A stretch of 64,000 bases of DNA, taken from an uncultured Eubacteriales bacterium (GTDB taxonomy: Bacteria > Bacillota > Clostridia > Saccharofermentanales > Saccharofermentanaceae). The stretch covers positions 62,001 to 126,000 of the forward strand of contig OMWK01000001.1 of the NCBI GenBank assembly GCA_900314745.1, in the 5' to 3' direction. Both the position numbers and the translations under genes were made by a program. Positions 52,919-61,301 of the stretch are shown here, piece by piece. A model generated the notes under the pieces. The model was not told where the DNA came from, ran no database searches, and was given only the letters and a program-made list of their open reading frames with translations. The first letter of the stretch is position 1. Every line of letters starts with the position of its first letter.

Positions 52919-52947
52919 ATTTTATCAGTTGGTAATTGTTTTGTCAG
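52919..52947 (-). promoter_or_regulatory. Promoter of the LacI-family gene, six bases before its ATG
   Basis: CTGACA and TAAAAT on the minus strand are 17 bases apart, each one mismatch from consensus. The predicted start is the A of the ATG at 52912. Confidence 0.7.
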
Positions 52948-52952
52948 TACGT

Positions 52953-52992
52953 TTTAGTAAATTTTAGTAAACATTATTGACAGTTTACTAAA
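52953..52992. promoter_or_regulatory. Three LacI/GalR-type operator sites
   Basis: TTTAGTAAA occurs at 52953-52961 and 52963-52971, and TTTACTAAA at 52984-52992. Each is a 9-base near-palindrome around one central base. Their centres are 10 and 21 bases apart, so all lie on one face of the helix. The third lies within the galK promoter spacer. Confidence 0.75.
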
Positions 52993-53005
52993 CACGAGTT
53001 ATCAT
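52977..53005 (+). promoter_or_regulatory. Promoter of galK-galT
   Basis: A perfect TTGACA and TATCAT are 17 bases apart, with a predicted start about 18 bases before the ATG and AAGGAGG at 53016-53022. The spacer contains an operator site, so a bound repressor would block RNA polymerase. Confidence 0.85.
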
Positions 53006-53030
53006 CAAGTTATACAAGGAGGATTACCGT

Positions 53031-54287
53031 ATGAACCGTTCCGACCTTTCCACGATTAATTTCAATGATATCTACGTCGATTACGATTGGGCAGCAAAGC
53101 AGCCTGAGCGCTATGAAGCGGCAATTAACATTTTCGAAGACAACTTCGGCACAGCAGGTGACTTCGAGATATACTCAGCCCCCGGAAGGACCGAGATTGG
53201 CGGCAACCACACGGACCACCAGCACGGCGAGGTGCTCGCAGCCTCGATCAACCGCGATGCCATCGCCATAACAAGAAAGACATCCGCGAATCTTGTCAGG
53301 GTCATCTCCGGCAAGCACAAGATGATAAAGATAGATTCAGGTGACCTTCAGTGCCGCGCGGACGAGGAAGGCACGACGGAAGCTCTTATACGGGGAATGC
53401 TCCAAGCTCTCTCTTCGGACGGATATGAAGTCGGAGGCTTCGACGCATACATCACAAGCGACGTTCTCATAGGCGCGGGACTTTCATCCTCCGCAGCATT
53501 CGAGACGCTGATCGGAACCATAATCTCCGGCCTTTACAACGACATGAAGATCGACCCCGTTACCATCACAAAAGCAGGACAGTACGCTGAGAACGTCTAC
53601 TTCGGCAAGCCCTGCGGCCTCATGGATCAGATGGCATGCTCCGTCGGCAACATGGTACACATAGACTTCAAGCATCCCGATAACCCCGAAGTCGAGAGGA
53701 TCGAATTCGACTTCACAAAGACGGGCTACAGCCTCTGCATCACCGACACTAAGGGCTCTCACAGCGACCTCACGGCAGACTACGCCGCGGTTCCTTCCGA
53801 GATGAAGGCTGTTGCTTCCCTCCTGGGCCACGATGTGCTCCGCCCCGTCACACTTAGCGACATCATCAGTAACATCTCCCTCCTGCGCGAAAAGGCGGGA
53901 GACAGAGCCGTCATCCGCGCGATCCATTTCATAGAGGAGACCAAGCGCGCAGGCGATGAGGCGAAGGCTCTTCAGAACGGAGACCTCTGGGAATTCCTTA
54001 AGCTTGTAAAGGCTTCCGGCAACTCATCTGCCAAGTATCTTCAGAACATCTATTCCAACAGCGATATAAAGAATCAGAACGTAACGCTCGCTCTTGCAGT
54101 AAGCGAAGCTGTCTTAAGCCATGAGGAAGTTTCCCGCGTTCACGGCGGAGGCTTCGCCGGAACGATACAGGCATTCGTCAAGAACAGCAATACCGACCGT
54201 TACCGCGAGGTGATGGACAGCATCTTCGGAGAAGGTTCCTGCCAGATCCTGAAGATCAGGAAATATGGCGGCATTAAGGTACTTTGA
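53031..54287 (+). CDS. galK: Galactokinase
   Basis: Phosphorylates galactose at C1 with ATP. The 418-residue GHMP kinase has the galactose-binding signature GRTEIGGNHTDHQHG (about residues 50-64), the phosphate loop VLIGAGLSSSAAFE and, near the end, VHGGGFAGTIQAF. It is longer than the usual 385-395 by an N-terminal part. The ATG follows AAGGAGG at 8 bases. It is the first gene of galKT, repressed presumably by the divergent LacI-family protein, and takes galactose from the GH36 reaction. Confidence 0.96.
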   Translation: MNRSDLSTINFNDIYVDYDWAAKQPERYEAAINIFEDNFGTAGDFEIYSAPGRTEIGGNHTDHQHGEVLAASINRDAIAITRKTSANLVRVISGKHKMIKIDSGDLQCRADEEGTTEALIRGMLQALSSDGYEVGGFDAYITSDVLIGAGLSSSAAFETLIGTIISGLYNDMKIDPVTITKAGQYAENVYFGKPCGLMDQMACSVGNMVHIDFKHPDNPEVERIEFDFTKTGYSLCITDTKGSHSDLTADYAAVPSEMKAVASLLGHDVLRPVTLSDIISNISLLREKAGDRAVIRAIHFIEETKRAGDEAKALQNGDLWEFLKLVKASGNSSAKYLQNIYSNSDIKNQNVTLALAVSEAVLSHEEVSRVHGGGFAGTIQAFVKNSNTDRYREVMDSIFGEGSCQILKIRKYGGIKVL

Positions 54288-54300
54288 AGGGAGACTTATC

Positions 54301-55791
54301 ATGACAGACTATAACTATCTCATAACTGAACTCGTAAATTACGGATGCTATAACAACCTCGTTGATGAACTAGACAGAACACTCACGATAAACAGACTTG
54401 TCGAACTTCTGGGACTCGATGAGTATAAGGAACCTGAAGAGGAGATCGTTCCCCGTGAACTACACTTCATCCTCGAGGACTTCATTGCTCTTAAGGGCGA
54501 CCTTACGAACGCCGAGAAGGATCTTTACGACACCAAACTCATGGGAATACTCACTCCCCCTCCCTCATTCGTCATCCGCATGTTCGATGCCATTAAGGAC
54601 GATTCAGTAAAGGAAGCTACAGACTGGTACTACAGCTTTTCGAAGGCATCCAATTACATAAGGACGGACCGCATCGCGAAGGACATCAAGTGGAAGTCGA
54701 AGACCGAATACGGCGACATCGACATCACGATCAACTTAAGCAAGCCCGAGAAGGATCCGAGAGACATCGCAGCCGCGGGCAAAGCGAAGTCAACCTCATA
54801 CCCCAAGTGTCTGCTGTGCAAAGAGAACGAAGGCTTCAAGGGCACCTTGTCACACCCCGCGAGACAGAACCACAGGATCATCCCGATCGTACTTGACGGC
54901 GAGGACTACTATCTCCAGTATTCTCCTTACGTTTACTATAACGAGCACTGCATAGTGTTCAACAAAGAGCACATCCCGATGGTCATCAACCGCTCGACCT
55001 TCGTGAAGCTCCTGTCATTCGTGGAACAGTTCCCCCACTACATCGTAGGTTCCAACGCGGACCTTCCCATCGTAGGCGGATCAATTCTGTCACACGACCA
55101 CTTCCAGGGCGGATGCTATGAGTTTCCGATGGCAAGAGCTGAATATGAGAAGACTTTCACGATCCCGGGATACGAAGACATCGAAGCAGGAATCGTAAAG
55201 TGGCCGATGTCTGTAATAAGGCTGACGGGAACAGACATCGGGAGGATGTCCGAGCTCTCAGATAAGATACTCGCATCGTGGAGAGCCTACTCCGATGAGG
55301 ATGCATTCATCTTCGCAGAGACAGACGGCGTTCCCCACAACACGATCACCCCTATCGCACGCATGAACAAGGACGGCAAATTCGAACTGGATCTTGTTCT
55401 TCGTAACAACATAACCACGGAAGAGCATCCTCTGGGTGTTTACCATCCGCACGCGGAATACCACCACCTCAAGAAGGAGAACATCGGTCTCATCGAGGTA
55501 ATGGGACTTGCCATACTCCCCGCGAGGCTCAAGAAGGAACTTAACGATCTTGCCGATGCAATCCTGAACGGAGGAGACATAGAAGCTGACGAAGTTCTGG
55601 GCAAGCATGCGGACTGGGTTAATGAGAAGATACTGCCCCGCTTAGGAAGCAAACCCACGGAAGATGAGATCATAGATGTCATCAAGGATGAGGTCGGTAT
55701 CGCATTCTCGGAGATCTTAGAATGTGCCGGAGTCTATAAAAGAGATGAAGCAGGTCAAGAGGCATTCATGAGGTTCGTGAACAGCCTCTGA
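54301..55791 (+). CDS. galT: UDP-glucose:hexose-1-phosphate uridylyltransferase (GalT class II)
   Basis: Exchanges galactose-1-phosphate for glucose-1-phosphate on UDP. The 496 residues are the Firmicutes class II form, with KCLLCKENEGFKG, an HDHFQGG active-site block and HPLGVYHPHAEYHHLKKENIGLIEVMG. I start at the ATG at 54301 with GGGAG seven bases upstream rather than an in-frame upstream ATG inside galK. It follows galK by 13 bases. The epimerase galE is not in the window. Confidence 0.96.
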   Translation: MTDYNYLITELVNYGCYNNLVDELDRTLTINRLVELLGLDEYKEPEEEIVPRELHFILEDFIALKGDLTNAEKDLYDTKLMGILTPPPSFVIRMFDAIKDDSVKEATDWYYSFSKASNYIRTDRIAKDIKWKSKTEYGDIDITINLSKPEKDPRDIAAAGKAKSTSYPKCLLCKENEGFKGTLSHPARQNHRIIPIVLDGEDYYLQYSPYVYYNEHCIVFNKEHIPMVINRSTFVKLLSFVEQFPHYIVGSNADLPIVGGSILSHDHFQGGCYEFPMARAEYEKTFTIPGYEDIEAGIVKWPMSVIRLTGTDIGRMSELSDKILASWRAYSDEDAFIFAETDGVPHNTITPIARMNKDGKFELDLVLRNNITTEEHPLGVYHPHAEYHHLKKENIGLIEVMGLAILPARLKKELNDLADAILNGGDIEADEVLGKHADWVNEKILPRLGSKPTEDEIIDVIKDEVGIAFSEILECAGVYKRDEAGQEAFMRFVNSL

Positions 55792-55875
55792 TACAGGCTC
55801 CTGTAACATCATATTTTCCGTTTGTTAACAGGTTTGGGGGCTAACTTGGTGCTGTCTGTATAGTATCATTAGCCT

Positions 55876-57336
55876 ATGATCAGTAGTTTAAGCTTCAGCA
55901 ACCTTATAAACATTCTCTTCATAGCCGCAGGCGTGGGCGTCTGCGGAATGAGTTTCCTGCAGGTAAGCGCAGGCATGCACATCCGTAAGGAAGTGAAGAA
56001 GTATTTCCAGTTATTCTTTACGCTTATCAACATCTACATCTGCATGCATCTTTTCAGGATGCTCATGGAGGGAAAAACCGGAGCGCTGTTTTCTGTCGGC
56101 ATCAGGACAGTAACATTCATCGAATTCCTCGTATCGGGATTCATGATCTACCTTCTGTCGCTTCTGATCCTCTTTATTGCAGATCCCGGCAAGATCAGCA
56201 AGACTATCAACCGGGTATTCCTTGCAATTCTGGTTATTCATACTGCAGGGCTCGTGGTATCACAGTTCACCCACTTCTACTATTACTTTGACGAATTCAA
56301 CGTCTATCACCGTTCTTCAGGTTATCCCTGCTCGAACGTGATGCACGTTCTTATGCTCCTTCAGAACTGTTTCCTTCTGTCGAAGAACCGTAAGAAATTC
56401 GACCCGAGATTATTCTCGGCACTGTGGATATACCTTCTCGCCCCCCTCGGCGCCATAGCTGTTCAGATATTATCTCCTGAGATTCAGTTCATCATTCTCA
56501 TCACGGTTATCTCAGCCGCGTACCTTTGCTACGTCATCATAAGGATACAGACGGAGAAGTACGAGAGCCAGCAGAAGGAGAAGCACAGACTGGATAACGA
56601 GCTCATGATGGCAACCAGGATACAGGCGGAGACACTGCCAAGCATATTCCCCGCTTTCCCGGACCGCAACGAGTTCAACATCTACGCCACTATGAACCCC
56701 GCCAAGGAGGTCGGCGGCGACTTCTACGACTTCTTCCTGATCGACGAGAAGCACTTGGGTCTCGTCATAGCAGACGTATCGGGCAAGGGAATCCCGGCAG
56801 CCCTCTTCATGATGGTATCGAAGATCCTCATCCAAAACTGCGCGCTCATGGGTCATAGTCCCGAGAAGGTCCTGGAGATCGTTAACCAGCAGATATGCTC
56901 CAACAACCCGGAGAGGATGTTCGTCACCGTCTGGTACGGCTGCCTTAACCTCGAGACAGGAGACCTTCAGGCTGCAAATGCGGGACATGAATATCCGATA
57001 CTTAAGAACGCGAACGGCCACTTCTCACTTGTAAAGGATAAGCACGGCCTTGTAATCGGCGCGATGAAGAACAAGAAATACAGACAGTATGATCTTCACA
57101 TGGAACCCGGCTCCAAGCTGTTCCTCTATACGGACGGAGTTCCCGAAGCCACGAATGCACAGAACGAACTGTTCGGTACAGACCGTCTTGTACAGGCATT
57201 GAGAGCAACGGAAGACGAGAAGCCCAAGGAGATATTAAGCAGTGTTCGTACCGCTGTAGATGAATTCGTTAAGGACGCTCCTCAGTTCGACGACTTAACG
57301 ATGCTTTGCATAGAATTCAAGGGGCTTCAAAACTGA
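55876..57336 (+). CDS. Membrane protein with SpoIIE/RsbU-type PP2C phosphatase domain
   Basis: A 486-residue protein. About six hydrophobic helices (about residues 8-215) are followed by a coiled linker (QTEKYESQQKEKHRLDNELMMATRIQAETLP) and a serine phosphatase domain (about 255-485). The latter has the metal-site motifs NPAKEVGGDFYDF, VIADVSGKGIPAALFM, NAGHEYPIL, LYTDGVPEA and QFDDLTMLCIEF. It likely dephosphorylates an anti-sigma-antagonist-type protein in response to a membrane signal. The partner is not nearby. The ATG lacks a Shine-Dalgarno sequence, and TATCAT ends six bases before it. Confidence 0.88.
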   Translation: MISSLSFSNLINILFIAAGVGVCGMSFLQVSAGMHIRKEVKKYFQLFFTLINIYICMHLFRMLMEGKTGALFSVGIRTVTFIEFLVSGFMIYLLSLLILFIADPGKISKTINRVFLAILVIHTAGLVVSQFTHFYYYFDEFNVYHRSSGYPCSNVMHVLMLLQNCFLLSKNRKKFDPRLFSALWIYLLAPLGAIAVQILSPEIQFIILITVISAAYLCYVIIRIQTEKYESQQKEKHRLDNELMMATRIQAETLPSIFPAFPDRNEFNIYATMNPAKEVGGDFYDFFLIDEKHLGLVIADVSGKGIPAALFMMVSKILIQNCALMGHSPEKVLEIVNQQICSNNPERMFVTVWYGCLNLETGDLQAANAGHEYPILKNANGHFSLVKDKHGLVIGAMKNKKYRQYDLHMEPGSKLFLYTDGVPEATNAQNELFGTDRLVQALRATEDEKPKEILSSVRTAVDEFVKDAPQFDDLTMLCIEFKGLQN

Positions 57337-57377
57337 CAGCCCTTCTTAATTATTAATCCTAAACTTATAAGCAACTC

Positions 57378-57935
57378 TCAGATAGTCTCCGGATGCTGGA
57401 TCCTGCGCTTGATATCCTCTGATGCCTCTTCACCCTTCAGTATCTTAATCAGCTCGAGGCCCTCTTCAATCGTGAAGCCGAGGCCTCGTCCTGTTGTGAT
57501 AAGGCCGTCTGTAGTAACACCGGCACCGGTATATTCACCGCAGTTAAGCTTGTCTTCCCAACCGGGGAAACATGTAGCCTTCTTACCTTCAAGAGCGCCC
57601 GACTTACCGAGGACAGAGGGGCCGGCGCACACCGCGCCGAGCCTCTTGCCTTCAGCATTAAACTTACGTATTAATTCGATAAGACCGTCATGGGCGAGCA
57701 TGTTTGTCACGCCGGGCATACCGCCGGGGATGAAGAGCATATCGGAATCCGAATAATCCTCGGTGTCGAACCTGCCGTCCGCGATGATCGTAACCTTATG
57801 AGAGCTTACGATCTTCTCGGTATCCATGATGGATACGAGACGGACTTCGATGCCTGCGCGGCGCAGAAGGTCCACGATCGTAAGGCACTCGACCTCTTCG
57901 GTTCCGTCAGCGATAAATACTGTTACTTTACACAT
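57378..57935 (-). CDS. DJ-1/PfpI-family protein
   Basis: A 185-residue cytosolic protein of the ThiJ/YajL group. The nucleophile cysteine is C103 in LGAVCAGPSVLG, with the supporting acidic residue in DGTEEVE at residues 11-16. This group includes deglycase/chaperone-like and glyoxalase-like members, and the exact activity is uncertain. The start has GGAG ten bases before the ATG. It lies downstream of ilvE, beyond that gene's terminator, and converges with the phosphatase gene. Confidence 0.9.
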   Translation of the reverse strand: MCKVTVFIADGTEEVECLTIVDLLRRAGIEVRLVSIMDTEKIVSSHKVTIIADGRFDTEDYSDSDMLFIPGGMPGVTNMLAHDGLIELIRKFNAEGKRLGAVCAGPSVLGKSGALEGKKATCFPGWEDKLNCGEYTGAGVTTDGLITTGRGLGFTIEEGLELIKILKGEEASEDIKRRIQHPETI

Positions 57936-57965
57936 TGCTATGATCTCCGTTGATAGATATTAAAG

Positions 57966-58007
57966 AAAAACCGTATGTTTTACTCTGTTTTTGCGTAAAA
58001 CATACGG
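57966..58007 (-). terminator. Intrinsic terminator after ilvE
   Basis: A perfect 13-bp stem (57971-57983 with 57995-58007) has an 11-base loop and is followed on the minus strand by TTTTTCTTT. It lies about 45 bases after the ilvE stop. Confidence 0.93.
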
Positions 58008-58052
58008 TCAATCACCCGGTTCAAACCTATAAAGCAGCTTGGAAGCCCTTTA

Positions 58053-59087
58053 TCAGCACTCGATCTCTACGATCCAGCCCTCAGGCGCTTCAACAGTACC
58101 CATCTGGATACCTGTCAAAGTCTCACGAAGCTTTGTCATTACAGGGCCCATCTCGCTCATGCCGTTAGAGAACTCGAACTCCTTGCCGTGATCGTTGATC
58201 TTGCCGAGAGGTGAGATAACAGCAGCTGTACCGCAGAGGCCGCCCTCTGTGAATGCGCCGCTCATTACTTCCTCGAGAGTTACTGCTCTCTCATCGATCT
58301 TCATGCCGCAGTAGTGCTCTGCAACATATACGAGAGACCTTCTCGTGATGGAAGGCAGGATGGAGTTGGACTTAGGAACAACGAGTGTGCCCTTGCCGTC
58401 TGTGAAGATCAGGTTAGCTCCGCCTGTCTCCTCGATCTTTGTTCTTGTCTGAGGATCGAGATAGATGTTCTCTGCAAATCCCTCATTATGAGCAGTAACG
58501 ATAGCATGCAGTGACATAGCATAGTTAAGACCGGCCTTGATGTTACCTGTTCCGTGAGGGGCAGCACGGTCAAAATCAGAGATCTTAACAACGATAGGCT
58601 TAGCGCCGCCCTTGAAGTAAGGACCTACAGGGGTCGCGAAGATACGGTACTGATAATCCTCTGCAGGCTTAACGCCGATAACAGGGTTGATACCGAAGAT
58701 GTAAGGTCTCAGGTAAAGTGTAGCGCCTGTTCCGTACGGAGGTACCCATGCTGCGTTAGCTGCAACTGTCTCCTTAACGGATCTTATGAACATTTCCTCG
58801 GAAATCGGAGGAATCTCGAGTCTTACAGCTGAATCATGAAGTCTTGCAGCATTGAGGTCAGGGCGGAATGTAACGATTCTTCCATCCTTTGTCTCGTAAG
58901 CCTTAAGTCCTTCAAAAACTGTCTGTGCGTACTGGAGAACGCCTGCACACTCACTCATTACGATCATATCATCGTCAACTAGTGCGCCGTTGTCCCATGC
59001 ACCGTTTGTGTAGTTGGCTACAAAACGCTTATCGGTCTTTGTATAACCGAATGTCAGGTTCGACCAGTCAAGATTCTTCTTTTCCAT
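58053..59087 (-). CDS. ilvE: Branched-chain amino-acid aminotransferase
   Basis: A PLP enzyme making or breaking leucine, isoleucine and valine. The 344 residues match the BCAT beta group, with FEGLKAYETKDGRIVTFRP, the PLP-lysine region GTGNIKAGLNYAMSLHA, IEETGGANLIF and GAFTEGGLCGTAAVISPLG. It has its own terminator and an AT-rich leader of about 130 bases in which I see no T-box or attenuator. The ATG follows AAGAAGG. Confidence 0.95.
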   Translation of the reverse strand: MEKKNLDWSNLTFGYTKTDKRFVANYTNGAWDNGALVDDDMIVMSECAGVLQYAQTVFEGLKAYETKDGRIVTFRPDLNAARLHDSAVRLEIPPISEEMFIRSVKETVAANAAWVPPYGTGATLYLRPYIFGINPVIGVKPAEDYQYRIFATPVGPYFKGGAKPIVVKISDFDRAAPHGTGNIKAGLNYAMSLHAIVTAHNEGFAENIYLDPQTRTKIEETGGANLIFTDGKGTLVVPKSNSILPSITRRSLVYVAEHYCGMKIDERAVTLEEVMSGAFTEGGLCGTAAVISPLGKINDHGKEFEFSNGMSEMGPVMTKLRETLTGIQMGTVEAPEGWIVEIEC

Positions 59088-59232
59088 AATAAGAAACCTT
59101 CTTTCAAAATAATATTTTGATGTGGACTATTTTATCACAAAAACTTATATACAGATGTTGATATATGGAACTTCTTTATCCGATGTTGTAAAATTATCAA
59201 TGGATTAAGAGGAATAGATGGAGGATAAACAT

Positions 59233-60795
59233 ATGTCTAACTGGAATACTCCCGTAAACGGATACAAGAAGGATGACGATCCGTACAATCTGAATACACC
59301 GTTCGGAAGTCTCGAGAAGAACCCTTTCAGCACTCCCGGCAAGGAACAGGACAACAGCTTCGGTAATGACCCTTTCTCGGGTAATTCGAAGAAGTGTCCC
59401 GGATGCGGCGGCAACCTTATCTTCGATGTCGAGATAGGTTCACTTATCTGCAGAAGTTGCGGCAATCTTTACAATCCGAGCACCATGGAGATGAACGGTT
59501 CCCTCGGTATCGAGAATCCCGAGCAGGAATACGGAGTCAACGATGAGATCGATTATCAGGACAAGGGCAACAAGGAGATCGTATGTAACTCATGCGGTTC
59601 CCAGATCGTAACGGATGCCAACACCGCAGCTACGATCTGTCCGTTCTGCGGTTCTCCGACTCTCGTCACCAGAAGACTTACAAGGCAGTTCAGACCTGAC
59701 GCGCTTATTCCTTTCACGATTACAAAGGAACAGGCGAAGAAGGCTTACTACGATCACGTAACATCGGTCAGACACGTACCGAAGTCATTCTCAAGCAAGG
59801 CGACGATCGACAAGATGACGGGAATCTACGTCCCGTTCTGGCTCGTATCAGCTGATGTTAAGATGGACATAGGCGGATGGACACATACGGTAATGGACGG
59901 CAGCAAGTATTACGACCCGCTTAAGCAGGAGGCGAACCGCAACCACTCCATTGATATCCCTGTCGACGGCACCGTAGAGTTCTCGCTTGCCAATGTTCCT
60001 TTCGACGGCTCAAGGAAGATCTCAGACAGACTTATGGAGGCGTGTGAGCCCTTCGATCTGTCGAAGCTCGTTCCTTACAATGCTTCCTACCTTTCCGGAT
60101 GGCTCGCGGAGAAGTACGATTCGCAGCCCAAGGACATGTATGAGAGGATCAAGAACAGACTCGACATCTACTGCCACGAGGTAGCCGAGAAGGTCAACTT
60201 CGAAGATACAGATGCATTCACCTACAACTCCTCCTATACGGCAATAGATTATAAGAACTACAGAGTCATCTATTGCCTGCTGCCGATATGGTTCCTGAAC
60301 ATCAATTATAACGACAGGAGATATCAGTATGCCGTTAACGGCCAGACGGGCGAAGTCTGCGGAGTAGTTCCCTACAGCAGGGGATGGGATGCGGTCAAAT
60401 CCGTCTCCGAGAAGCTTGTCAACTTTAAGCATTCGGCAGGCAGGTCCTTCAGGAACATACTCTATGTCGCACCTGCGGTTATTATCGCTGCCATGCTCGG
60501 CATAATGAGAATGAGGATACTGTCAATTAATCAGATGCTCACGGCAATGGTAATCCTGATGGTTTTGTTGGGTATCGTCTATGTCGGAGGCATGATAGTC
60601 CCGCCCATGATACTCGAGTGGGAAGAGAAGCATAAGAACAATTATGCGATTCATGACCCTCACTCGCTCGACAGGCGTCCGGATGTGTCTTATTACTATG
60701 ATTCGACCAAGAAGATCAAAGTTGCGAAGAAGCTCACAAAGGGCGGAGAGAACGGCATAATCATGCCTCACTCTGCAATACCCTACAAAGTTTAA
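59233..60795 (+). CDS. Zinc-ribbon membrane protein of unknown function
   Basis: About 520 residues. Two zinc ribbons lie near the N-terminus (CPGCGGNLIF...CRSCG and CNSCGSQIV...CPFCG), followed by a mixed soluble domain of about 250 residues and two membrane helices near residues 415-432 and 438-460. The C-terminus ends in a basic tail. Similar clostridial proteins are often labelled replication-factor-Y-like on the zinc ribbon alone; I see no helicase motif. I choose the ATG at 59233 with GGAGG eight bases upstream; an ATG at 59218 also has a possible site. The stop overlaps the next start. Confidence 0.75.
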   Translation: MSNWNTPVNGYKKDDDPYNLNTPFGSLEKNPFSTPGKEQDNSFGNDPFSGNSKKCPGCGGNLIFDVEIGSLICRSCGNLYNPSTMEMNGSLGIENPEQEYGVNDEIDYQDKGNKEIVCNSCGSQIVTDANTAATICPFCGSPTLVTRRLTRQFRPDALIPFTITKEQAKKAYYDHVTSVRHVPKSFSSKATIDKMTGIYVPFWLVSADVKMDIGGWTHTVMDGSKYYDPLKQEANRNHSIDIPVDGTVEFSLANVPFDGSRKISDRLMEACEPFDLSKLVPYNASYLSGWLAEKYDSQPKDMYERIKNRLDIYCHEVAEKVNFEDTDAFTYNSSYTAIDYKNYRVIYCLLPIWFLNINYNDRRYQYAVNGQTGEVCGVVPYSRGWDAVKSVSEKLVNFKHSAGRSFRNILYVAPAVIIAAMLGIMRMRILSINQMLTAMVILMVLLGIVYVGGMIVPPMILEWEEKHKNNYAIHDPHSLDRRPDVSYYYDSTKKIKVAKKLTKGGENGIIMPHSAIPYKV

Positions 60796-61301
60796 TGAAG
60801 ATCCTCATCGTAAGCGATTCTCACGGAAGGTCTGACCGGATATATCAGGCGGCTGACCTCGAGAAACCTGACATGATCATTCACCTGGGCGACCTCGAAG
60901 ACATGAAGTCTTCCGTCGAACAAAGACTCGGCGCTCCGAAGATTCCCTGCGTATTCATCAAGGGCAACTGTGATTACAGATCGCAGGGAGATCTCATGAG
61001 CGTGTCGGATTTCCGTCTTAATGGGCACCGCTTCTTCTGCACTCACGGACATCTTTATTCAGTAAACTACGGCATCGACACACTGGTATACGCAGCTGAA
61101 GAGAAGAACTGCGATATCATTTTGTTCGGGCACACTCACAGGCCTTTTAATGAATTCGTGGAAGGTTCTTTCGGAAGGCCCAAGGTTCACGTTCTTAATC
61201 CCGGTAGCATCTCACTGCCGCGCGGAGGATCCCCGAGGTCGTATATGATCATGGATCTTCGTGACAGCGGCGCCTACGACGTCACTCTTAAGACGCTGTA
61301 A
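60795..61301 (+). CDS. YfcE/MJ0936-type metallophosphodiesterase
   Basis: A 168-residue calcineurin-like hydrolase with all metal motifs: DSHGRSD (residues 8-14), GDLED, GNCDY, THGH and GHTHR. It probably cleaves a phosphodiester or phosphomonoester; the physiological substrate is unknown. The start overlaps the zinc-ribbon gene stop as TAATG, implying translational coupling. The end overlaps the convergent EamA gene by 14 bases. Confidence 0.92.
   Translation: MKILIVSDSHGRSDRIYQAADLEKPDMIIHLGDLEDMKSSVEQRLGAPKIPCVFIKGNCDYRSQGDLMSVSDFRLNGHRFFCTHGHLYSVNYGIDTLVYAAEEKNCDIILFGHTHRPFNEFVEGSFGRPKVHVLNPGSISLPRGGSPRSYMIMDLRDSGAYDVTLKTL

Noticed and set aside
55792..55805. Small hairpin after galT as a terminator
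   Set aside because: The stem is only 5 bp with a 4-base loop and no T run follows directly. Read-through to the phosphatase gene cannot be excluded.
59088..59217. T-box or leader attenuator before ilvE
   Set aside because: The leader is short and AT-rich, with no specifier hairpin, T-box sequence or paired terminator/antiterminator.
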